Below are positions 1 through 5,508 of a stretch of DNA of 5,508 nt, piece by piece. The translations under genes were made by a program, and so were the position numbers. Numbering within the stretch: the first letter of the stretch is position 1; each line of letters opens with the position of its first letter. The notes below the pieces were generated by a model. It saw nothing but the letters and a program-made list of their open reading frames with translations. It was not told the origin of the DNA and did not search any database. Source of the stretch: Candidatus Thiodiazotropha taylori. GTDB lineage: Bacteria; Pseudomonadota; Gammaproteobacteria; Chromatiales; Chromatiaceae. The stretch covers positions 1-5,508 of the forward strand of contig JAHRHW010000311.1 of NCBI GenBank assembly GCA_019100305.1. Direction: 5' to 3'.

Positions 1-90
1 TGGACACAAAAACAGACCCAGCAGGGCGTATTGGATTAGTGTTAACAGGCCCTAGCTACCGGTTAGGCTTTCCGTAGAGAGGAGTCTGCC
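1..90. other. Downstream flank of cmoB, no gene identified
   Basis: This stretch follows the cmoB stop and runs to the window edge. On the minus strand a very short CCC/GGG stem with a TTTTT run lies around 6-25, too weak to call a terminator. On the plus strand one frame (from base 3) stays open to a TAG at 75-77 and could be the last 24 codons of a convergent gene, but the piece is too short to judge. Confidence 0.3.
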
Positions 91-1074
91 TCAGCCCCTG
101 CTCTTTTTCGCAACCAATATGGCACGTCTCGGAGCGGGATAACCTTCGATGGTCAGATCAGGATTCAGTGGATCCAGATAGTCCTTCAGTGACTCAAAAC
201 GCATCCACTCCGTCGATCGTTGCTCGACGGTTGTGGTGGTAGAAACATCGAGCAGCCGAATATCCCGGAAACCACAGCGTTTCATCCAACCTTTGAGGGT
301 CTCAACCGTGGGAATGAACCAGACGTTGCGCATCTTCGCATAGCGGTTTTGCGGCACCAGTACTTCCCTGTCACCACCCTCGATCACCAGGGTTTCAAGC
401 ACCAGCTCACCCTCTTTTCGTAGCGCCCCCATCAACTCATTCAAGTGTGAGAAAGGCGATTGGCGATGGTAGAAAACCCCCATCGAGAAGACCGTATCGA
501 ACGCTTTCAACTCTGCTGGCAGATCCTCAATACCCAGGGGGAACAGATGGACCGGATAGTCATTGCCGAGAAAGTGCCTGAAGGCTTCGAACTGCATATT
601 GAACAGCTGTGTCGGATCGATCCCGATCACCCGCATCGCACCCTCCCCATGCATGCGCCAGAGGTGGTAACCATTACCACAGCCCACATCCAACACAGTT
701 CGGTTTTTCAAGGGTGATATCTGTTCAACCAGGCGATCCCACTTAAGGTCTGAACGCCACTCGGTATCAATCTCAATGCCGCATATCCGGTAGGGACCTT
801 TACGCCAGGGGTGCAGCTGCTGTAGTGCGTCGACGATCTGACTCCGGGTTTGATCGTCACAATCAGCTGTCACACCCGCTTCTACTTCGGTGGATCTGAA
901 ATTAACTTGTGAAACCGGGATATCGGGCAACTGGGCCAGAGCTTCTTGCCACTTCGACATATCCCCATGGGTCTGTTCACACCAGACCCGCTCAACCTGT
1001 TGCGGAAGTTCCGTTAACCAACGTCCCAGAGGGTGATCACTGTAGGCTTCACACCAATCCCAATCGTAGTTCAT
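91..1074 (-). CDS. cmoB: tRNA U34 carboxymethyltransferase CmoB
   Basis: CmoB transfers the carboxymethyl group of carboxy-S-adenosylmethionine (Cx-SAM) to 5-hydroxyuridine at tRNA wobble position 34, giving uridine 5-oxyacetic acid (cmo5U). It is a cytoplasmic Rossmann-fold methyltransferase homologue. The 327 residues match the length of E. coli CmoB (about 323) and align with it by recall almost throughout. The PWRKGP motif (89-94) is followed by IDTEWRSD (102-109) and the nucleotide-binding loop LDVGCGNGYH (128-137). IGIDPTQLF (150-158), FSMGVFYHR (196-204) and the C-terminal EGYPAPRRA (310-318) are also present. K92, Y202 and R317 line up with the E. coli residues K91, Y200 and R315, which are reported to hold the Cx-SAM carboxylate, so the enzyme should be active. 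The ATG overlaps the cmoA stop by 4 nt (ATGA) and has no Shine-Dalgarno, which points to translational coupling. It is the last gene of the run. Confidence 0.97.
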   Translation of the reverse strand: MNYDWDWCEAYSDHPLGRWLTELPQQVERVWCEQTHGDMSKWQEALAQLPDIPVSQVNFRSTEVEAGVTADCDDQTRSQIVDALQQLHPWRKGPYRICGIEIDTEWRSDLKWDRLVEQISPLKNRTVLDVGCGNGYHLWRMHGEGAMRVIGIDPTQLFNMQFEAFRHFLGNDYPVHLFPLGIEDLPAELKAFDTVFSMGVFYHRQSPFSHLNELMGALRKEGELVLETLVIEGGDREVLVPQNRYAKMRNVWFIPTVETLKGWMKRCGFRDIRLLDVSTTTTVEQRSTEWMRFESLKDYLDPLNPDLTIEGYPAPRRAILVAKKSRG

Positions 1075-1796
1075 TTAATGGCCAGTAATGAGACAAAGTT
1101 AAAACACTGAAACCAGACTTCCACCGTTGTGAAACCGATCGTTTGAAGACGCTGTTTATGGCTCTCCAGGGTCTCCGGAATCAACACATTTTCCAGAGCA
1201 CTGCGCTTTTGACTGATCTCCAGATCGCTGTAACCCTGAGCTTTCTTGAAACTGTGGTGCATCTCGGTAAACAGATCTTGTGAAGCCTCATAGGGGAGTG
1301 CAATCTTTTCCGAGAGTACCAATAGGCCGTTATCCTGCATGCCATCAAAAAGTTGTGTTAAAAAACCGAGTCGATCCTCTGCCGGTATGAATTGCAGGGT
1401 GAAATTCAGGATGATCATGGATGCCCGCTCGATCGCCACATTCCGCACATCGGAGCAGACCAGCTGTATCGGACTATTCGCTTGATCCTGCTGCAACAGC
1501 TTCGCAGCCTGCTGCAACATCGGCAGTGAGTTATCCACCGCAATCAACGCATAGTCCTGATGTGGAATGGAGGAGCGGACTGCCATGCTGGCCGCCCCCA
1601 GTGAGCAACCCAGATCGTAACAGTTGGAACCCCGGGTTACCCGACGGCTCGCCAGGGTACCGATCATATTGATAATGGTTGCGTAGCCTGGTACCGATCG
1701 ATTGATCATATCGGGAAAGACCTGCGCGACCCGCTCATCGAAGACAAAATCGGGGACCACCTGCTGCGGATCGGCATACAGTTCATCTTTATTCAT
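1071..1796 (-). CDS. cmoA: Carboxy-S-adenosyl-L-methionine synthase CmoA
   Basis: CmoA makes Cx-SAM from S-adenosylmethionine and prephenate, releasing phenylpyruvate; CmoB next door consumes the product. It is a cytoplasmic class I SAM-dependent methyltransferase-fold protein, a dimer in E. coli. The 241 residues compare with 247 in E. coli, and the C-terminus is a few residues shorter. Family signatures are FDERVAQVFPDMINRSVPGY (19-38), the SAM loop YDLGCSLGAA (60-69), the acidic position in AVDNS (86-90), ILNFTLQFI (129-137), and GYSDLEISQKRSALENVL (188-205). R198 in the last motif corresponds to the arginine (R199 in E. coli) reported to bind prephenate. WFQCFNF (228-234) is also conserved. 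The ATG lies 9 nt after the transporter stop with only a weak GGA upstream, and the N-terminal alignment supports this start. The 4-nt overlap with cmoB is a classic coupled arrangement. Confidence 0.97.
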   Translation of the reverse strand: MNKDELYADPQQVVPDFVFDERVAQVFPDMINRSVPGYATIINMIGTLASRRVTRGSNCYDLGCSLGAASMAVRSSIPHQDYALIAVDNSLPMLQQAAKLLQQDQANSPIQLVCSDVRNVAIERASMIILNFTLQFIPAEDRLGFLTQLFDGMQDNGLLVLSEKIALPYEASQDLFTEMHHSFKKAQGYSDLEISQKRSALENVLIPETLESHKQRLQTIGFTTVEVWFQCFNFVSLLAIK

Positions 1797-1805
1797 GACA
1801 ACTAT

Positions 1806-3092
1806 CTATTCCAGCTCCTGCGCCGCCTTTTCACCCGCCTTCACATCCACCATGCTCAACAGTACCCCACCGAGAATGAATAGAATGCCAACCGAGAGAA
1901 TGGAGATTCTGGCACTGCCGGTCAGTACACCAACCCAGCCCATCAGGAACGGCCCCAGTACCGCAGCAAACTTACCCAGCATGTTGTAAAAACCAAAGAA
2001 CTCAGCCGCCTGATTATGGGGAATCAATCGGGCATAGAGGGATCGGGAGAGTGCCTGTATGCCACCCTGCACCAAGCCAATGGCGATCGCCAAGGTGTAA
2101 AACTCCCAAACCGATTCCATATGGTAAGCCCAGAGCAGAATCAGCAGATAGATAAAGATGGCGATCATGATGCCCTGTTTTGCCCCTCGCCTGGAAGCTA
2201 TGGAAGCGAACACCAGTGCGGCGGGAAATCCGACAAATTGTGTGATCAACAGGGCAACCATCAGGTTGTTGGCGTCGAAACCGATCGAGAGACCGAAATC
2301 AACCGCCATTCTGACAATGGTGTCCACCCCATCGATGTAGCACCAGTAAGCGATTAGAAACAGGAAGGTCATACGCAGACTGCGCAGACTGGAGAAGGTC
2401 TCCATCAGTTGACGCAGACTCGCCGACAACCAGCCTTTCTGCTGCTTTGGGCCCGCCGGCTCCTCAACCATCAGAAACAGGGGTAGTGAAAACAGCGCCC
2501 ACCAGATGGCGACACTGATGAATGAGAGACGTACCGCCTGGGCGGCGTCAGCCAGCCCGAAAGCGTTCGGAAAGAGCGTCATCAACACATTGAAGGTGAA
2601 CAGCAACCCACCTCCAAGATAACCAAACGCATATCCATAGGCGGAGACCCGGTCATAGTGCTGTTTTTGCGTAACCGACACCAGCAGGGAATCGTAGAAG
2701 ATGTTCCCCCCCATGAAGCCGAGCATACCCAGGCAGTAAAGTACCAGGGCCATCACCCAGTTGCCCATCGCCACCAGGTAGAGGGAGCCTGTCATGACAA
2801 TGCCCATGGCGGCGAAAAACATCAGAAACTTCTTTTTTGCCCCAGCCTGATCCGCCAGCGCACCAAGAAACGGCGCCATGCAGACCACCAGAATACTCGC
2901 CAGGGAGTTTGCCATACCCAGTCGGAAAGTCGACTCGGTAACCTCAACACCGGCACTCCAGTACTGCTTGAAAAATACCGGAAAAAATCCCGCCATTACG
3001 GTCGTTGCAAAGGCTGAATTTGCCCAGTCATAGAGTGTCCAGGCGAAGGTTGGGGGGTGCTTTAGTAACGCCTTACTGGTCTGTTGGTTCAT
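1806..3092 (-). CDS. UMF1-family MFS transporter
   Basis: This is an inner-membrane permease of the major facilitator superfamily, UMF1 group (bacterial relatives of the yeast vacuolar effluxer Atg22). Its substrate is unknown. The 428 residues show about 12 hydrophobic segments, near 22-42, 58-80, 88-108, 112-132, 153-172, 188-209, 240-260, 275-297, 305-323, 330-350, 366-388 and 394-413, with a polar central loop at about 210-238. The family hallmark WTLYDWANSAFATTV (18-32) precedes the first helix. An MFS motif A-like loop, GALADQAGAKKKF (77-89), follows helix 2. The stretch VQGGIQALSRSLYARLIP (341-358) is also characteristic of the group. No signal peptide is expected. The ATG has no Shine-Dalgarno but sits just before the conserved N-terminus, so the start is likely right. 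It follows a 106-nt gap and is 9 nt from cmoA, so it probably heads or joins the cmoAB transcript. Family assignment is firm; function is not. Confidence 0.9.
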   Translation of the reverse strand: MNQQTSKALLKHPPTFAWTLYDWANSAFATTVMAGFFPVFFKQYWSAGVEVTESTFRLGMANSLASILVVCMAPFLGALADQAGAKKKFLMFFAAMGIVMTGSLYLVAMGNWVMALVLYCLGMLGFMGGNIFYDSLLVSVTQKQHYDRVSAYGYAFGYLGGGLLFTFNVLMTLFPNAFGLADAAQAVRLSFISVAIWWALFSLPLFLMVEEPAGPKQQKGWLSASLRQLMETFSSLRSLRMTFLFLIAYWCYIDGVDTIVRMAVDFGLSIGFDANNLMVALLITQFVGFPAALVFASIASRRGAKQGIMIAIFIYLLILLWAYHMESVWEFYTLAIAIGLVQGGIQALSRSLYARLIPHNQAAEFFGFYNMLGKFAAVLGPFLMGWVGVLTGSARISILSVGILFILGGVLLSMVDVKAGEKAAQELE

Positions 3093-3198
3093 GAAAGAGA
3101 GTCTTATCAGAGGCCGGCCGCTGTTTCAAGGCAGTTGATCCAGGATCGACCACAATGGATCACCGTGTGATCTGCCTATATTTGCGGGCAGGAGCAGC
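3093..3198 (-). promoter_or_regulatory. Intergenic gap, likely control region of the UMF1-cmoA-cmoB run
   Basis: This 106-nt stretch separates the response regulator stop from the transporter ATG and has no convincing ORF. It is the only sizeable internal gap, so it is the natural site for a transporter-cmoAB promoter. A weak minus-strand candidate is TTGAAA (3124-3129) with GATAAG (3103-3108), but the 15-nt spacing is short and the -10 is poor. No GC-rich hairpin followed by a T-run is seen, so read-through from the kinase-regulator pair is also possible. The role is inferred from position; the promoter boxes are only a weak match. Confidence 0.35.
3158..3172. repeat. Perfect inverted repeat GATCAC-N3-GTGATC
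   Basis: Six-base arms GATCAC and GTGATC flank a 3-base centre (CGT), giving a 15-bp dyad between the response regulator and the transporter. It could be an operator half-site pair for a dimeric regulator, or a small hairpin. It has no following T-run on either strand, which argues against a terminator. A second short dyad, GATCC-A-GGATC, lies at 3137-3147. The symmetry is seen directly; any binding role is inference. Confidence 0.45.
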
Positions 3199-3831
3199 CT
3201 ACTCCTCAGGTGTTTCAACCAAGGTCAGGTTGGCACTGATTGCCATGCGCACCAGTTCTGCCAGAGAGTCGGCCTCCATCTTCTCCATGACCCGGGCCCG
3301 ATGGGCCTCCACCGTCTTTGAGCTGACACCCAGGCTAGTGGCTATCTCCTTGTTAGCCTTGCCATTGGTAACCATCAACATCACTTCATGTTCTCTGGGG
3401 GTCAACCTCGCCAGTCGGGTGGCGATCTCGGCACGCTGGGACTGCATATCACGCTGCTTGGCATCCACTGCCATGGCATGACGAATACTCTCCAGTAACA
3501 GCTCGTCATTGAAAGGCTTCTCGATAAAATCCACCGCCCCGGCTTTCATAGCCCTTACCGCCATCGGCACATCCCCATGGCCGGTGATGATAATCACGGG
3601 TATGGCAATCTGATTCACCTTCAGATACTCCTGCAACTCCAAACCACTCATCCCGGGCATGCGCACATCGAGAAGCAGGCAACCGGAGCGCCCCGGATAA
3701 TAGGACTGAATGAAGGCGTTTGCCGATTCGAAGGTCTCGACTTGCATGGATACCGATTCGATCAGCCACTTCAATGAGTTCCTCATCGCCTGATCATCAT
3801 CTACTACAAAAACCGTCGGCCGATTACTCAT
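3199..3831 (-). CDS. FixJ/NarL-type two-component response regulator
   Basis: This is a cytoplasmic transcription regulator that accepts phosphate from the neighbouring kinase. The 210-residue length is usual for the FixJ/TtrR/StyR type. The receiver domain (about 5-120) has the acidic pair D11-D12, the phospho-acceptor D55 in LLLDVRMPGMSG (52-63), T83 in IITGHGD (81-87) and K105 in FIEKPF (102-107), so it should be phosphorylatable. A linker rich in Q and R (about 121-138) leads to a LuxR/GerE-type helix-turn-helix beginning LTPREHEVM (143-151), with the recognition-helix region GVSSKTVEAHRARVMEKM (168-185). The ATG lies 2 nt after the kinase stop codon (TAG, 3834-3836) with no Shine-Dalgarno, which suggests translational coupling and makes the kinase its partner. 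It resembles FixJ and TtrR in form, but nothing here identifies its targets, so no gene symbol is given. Confidence 0.93.
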   Translation of the reverse strand: MSNRPTVFVVDDDQAMRNSLKWLIESVSMQVETFESANAFIQSYYPGRSGCLLLDVRMPGMSGLELQEYLKVNQIAIPVIIITGHGDVPMAVRAMKAGAVDFIEKPFNDELLLESIRHAMAVDAKQRDMQSQRAEIATRLARLTPREHEVMLMVTNGKANKEIATSLGVSSKTVEAHRARVMEKMEADSLAELVRMAISANLTLVETPEE

Positions 3832-3833
3832 GA

Positions 3834-5508
3834 CTAAAAACCCGGTAGTTCAATTGTTGGATCAGAAGGGAGAACCAATCTGAAGGTTGCTCCATGACCA
3901 TATTCAGACTCTACCTCAATCACTCCCTTGTGATCCTGCATGATTTTTTGACTGATTGGTAATCCCATACCCATACCGCTCTTTTTGGTAGAAAAGAATG
4001 CATCGAAAAGATGTTTCTGTGTCTGTTCCGGTATCCCTGTACCACTGTCCTGGACTAAAACCTGAACCTCTCTGGAGCTCATTCTACCGGTTTTCAGTAC
4101 CAGTCGCCGTTGATTCTGGTCAACTTGTTTCATTGCATCGATGGCATTGCGCACCAGATTCAACATCACCTGTTCAATCTGTACCAGGTCCACTTCGACC
4201 GGTAGTACACCCTCTGACAACTCCAGTATCACTTCCACATTCTGTCGATTGGCCTCAAATTCAATAAATGACGCCACCTCCAACACCAAGTGGTTGAGAT
4301 TGACTACTTCATGCTCCTGGGGCCGTTTACCGACCAGGGTTCGCAGACGTTTGATGATCTCTCCGGCCCGCTCAGCCTGGGCGGTTATCTGGGCAATCGC
4401 ATCAATGATCTCCGGCTCTCCCCCTTTCCCGGATTGCATTCGGCGAACGCAGCCACTGGCAAAGTTGACGATGGCCGAGAGTGGTTGGTTCAGCTCATGC
4501 GCGAGACCTGTGGACATCTCACCCATGGTGCTGAGACGGCAGACATGCACCAGTTCGGATTGGTGCTGACGACTCTGCATCTCAGCCATACGGATTCGTG
4601 TAATGTCCCGACCGTAGATATTGACATATTCGAGCTCAAGGATTGGCGCAAGTTGCAGGGAAAAGATCTGGCTGTCCAGATTGACTTCATACTCTTTGGT
4701 GGTTCCCTCTTTCAATGAACTGGCAACCAGGTTTTTCCAATAGAGCGGCAGTGTCTGACCCCGCTCACAATCCCAATACCCCATCAGCGGCTCACTGGCA
4801 GCATTGGCATAGACAATCACGCCACGTTTGTTGATACGCAACACCGGACTGGGGTTTTCACTGGCCAGTTTCGCCAGACTGGTGATCTCCCGCTGAGCCT
4901 GTTTTTGCCCCGAGATATCCCGCAGATAGACATTGAATACCGTCTGTTGATGAAGACGGATCGAGATGACAGAACACTCAACGGATTTCTCCTCACCATT
5001 CACGGTGACGGCCTGCATCGCCTGCCCTCTGCATTTGCTGTTCGATGCCGACATGCTGATGCAGGCAGTGAGCATTGCCCGAAAGCGCTCACGGTCGTTG
5101 GGATGTATCGCCATCTCTTCAAGATGACGACCGATCAATTGGCTACGGTTGTAACCAAAAGTTTTGAACGCTGTACCGTTGACTTCAACAATTATGCCCT
5201 CCTGATTCAGCGTCACGATGGAGACCATTGAGTTGTCAAACAGAGCACTTTTCAGCACCTCGGTCTCACGCAACCGCTCTTCCTGTCTATTGCGTAGCGT
5301 ATCGCGGGCACTGATCAACTGCCGAAAGAAGGCTTTCACCCAATCCTCCAGCAACAGTAGCTGGTTGCCTTTTTTGGTTACCGGTTGTTCGATTCCCAGT
5401 GCTTGCTGTCCGAATCGGGAAATTCGCACCAGCACATGACTTATCTTGGCTGATATCAGATAGAAGATGACAGAAAAGACAATGATATAGACCAGGGTCG
5501 CAAGAAAT
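3834..5508 (-). CDS. Membrane sensor histidine kinase, HAMP-PAS-PAS-HisKA-HATPase (5' end outside window)
   Basis: This is the C-terminal 557 residues of a sensor kinase whose reading frame is still open at 5508. Numbering here runs from the first full codon in the window. Residues 1-20 (FLATLVYIIVFSVIFYLISA) form a membrane helix, so an extracytoplasmic part is expected upstream. A HAMP-like segment (about 21-73) follows, then PAS1 (about 82-200), PAS2 (about 208-306), HisKA (about 321-389) and HATPase_c (about 436-549). Catalytic features are intact: H337 in LAHELNQPLSAI, N454 in the N-box NLVRNAIDAM, D487 in DSGTGIP, the F-box FDAFFSTK, and the G2 loop GMGMGLPIS (511-519). The H-box is of the FixL/DctB/TtrS (HPK4) type. 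It should autophosphorylate and pass phosphate to the regulator 2 nt downstream. A GTG at 5435 opens a 533-residue frame, but starting there would remove the helix, so it is probably not the start. The signal is unknown. Confidence 0.93.
   Translation of the reverse strand, partial: FLATLVYIIVFSVIFYLISAKISHVLVRISRFGQQALGIEQPVTKKGNQLLLLEDWVKAFFRQLISARDTLRNRQEERLRETEVLKSALFDNSMVSIVTLNQEGIIVEVNGTAFKTFGYNRSQLIGRHLEEMAIHPNDRERFRAMLTACISMSASNSKCRGQAMQAVTVNGEEKSVECSVISIRLHQQTVFNVYLRDISGQKQAQREITSLAKLASENPSPVLRINKRGVIVYANAASEPLMGYWDCERGQTLPLYWKNLVASSLKEGTTKEYEVNLDSQIFSLQLAPILELEYVNIYGRDITRIRMAEMQSRQHQSELVHVCRLSTMGEMSTGLAHELNQPLSAIVNFASGCVRRMQSGKGGEPEIIDAIAQITAQAERAGEIIKRLRTLVGKRPQEHEVVNLNHLVLEVASFIEFEANRQNVEVILELSEGVLPVEVDLVQIEQVMLNLVRNAIDAMKQVDQNQRRLVLKTGRMSSREVQVLVQDSGTGIPEQTQKHLFDAFFSTKKSGMGMGLPISQKIMQDHKGVIEVESEYGHGATFRLVLPSDPTIELPGF

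Noticed and set aside
3..77. Possible 3' end of a convergent plus-strand gene (24 open codons ending in TAG)
   Set aside because: Too short to tell from chance; needs sequence to the left of the window.
1702..1989. Open frame on the plus strand across the cmoA start and the transporter end
   Set aside because: It is antisense to two well-supported genes, its product is low-complexity (rich in S, T and P) and shows no recognisable family; it is a shadow of the coding strand.
2658..3017. 119-codon plus-strand frame opposite the transporter, rich in H, Q and K
   Set aside because: Its composition is what the reverse complement of membrane-helix codons gives; there is no independent support for a gene.
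3112..3119. GGCCGGCC palindrome before the transporter
   Set aside because: A short GC palindrome without T-run or second copy; it may be chance and supports neither a terminator nor a repeat family.
3190..3206. Hairpin AGGAG-N7-CTCCT at the response regulator stop, considered as a terminator
   Set aside because: The stem is only 5 bp and the minus-strand sequence after it is GCCCGCAAATA, with no T-run.
4290..4718. 142-codon plus-strand frame inside the kinase gene, with a second overlapping frame of the same length at 4141-4569
   Set aside because: Both lie opposite the conserved PAS2 and HisKA coding sequence and have no recognisable motif or ribosome binding site.
1..5508. Search for mobile elements, CRISPR arrays, tRNA or rRNA genes, toxin-antitoxin or phage-defence genes
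   Set aside because: None seen on either strand; coding density and family content look like stable chromosomal core and regulatory genes.

Overview
The window is an ordinary-looking stretch of bacterial chromosome in which every convincing gene lies on the minus strand. In transcription order, from high to low coordinates, they are a membrane-anchored sensor histidine kinase cut by the right edge, its FixJ/NarL-type response regulator, a UMF1-family MFS transporter, cmoA and cmoB. The cmoA/cmoB pair is typical of Gammaproteobacteria, and both proteins follow the E. coli sequences closely through their catalytic regions. With moderate GC content (low fifties by eye) and a FixL/TtrS-style kinase, this suggests an environmental or symbiotic gammaproteobacterium, possibly of the sulfur-oxidiser type. 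That last step is inference; the sequence does not name the genus.

Region 3199-5508 encodes a two-component system. The kinase reads open through the right edge. The window holds its last membrane helix, a HAMP-like segment, two PAS domains and a complete HisKA/HATPase core; the extracytoplasmic sensor part lies outside. The regulator starts 2 nt after the kinase stop and has a receiver domain plus a LuxR-type DNA-binding domain. The signal and target genes cannot be read from this window.

Region 3093-3198 is a 106-nt gap between the regulator and the transporter, the only internal non-coding stretch of any size. It carries a perfect 6-bp inverted repeat and four GATC sites within 36 bp. No intrinsic terminator is visible there.

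Region 91-3092 holds the UMF1 transporter, then cmoA 9 nt later, then cmoB overlapping cmoA by 4 nt (ATGA). This packing suggests one transcript. CmoA makes carboxy-S-adenosylmethionine from SAM and prephenate, and CmoB uses it to turn 5-hydroxyuridine-34 of tRNA into uridine 5-oxyacetic acid, which widens wobble decoding. The transporter's substrate is unknown, and its link to tRNA modification may be only co-transcription. I see no clear evidence of a new biological system here; the points most worth a second look are the regulatory gap and the hidden N-terminus of the kinase.
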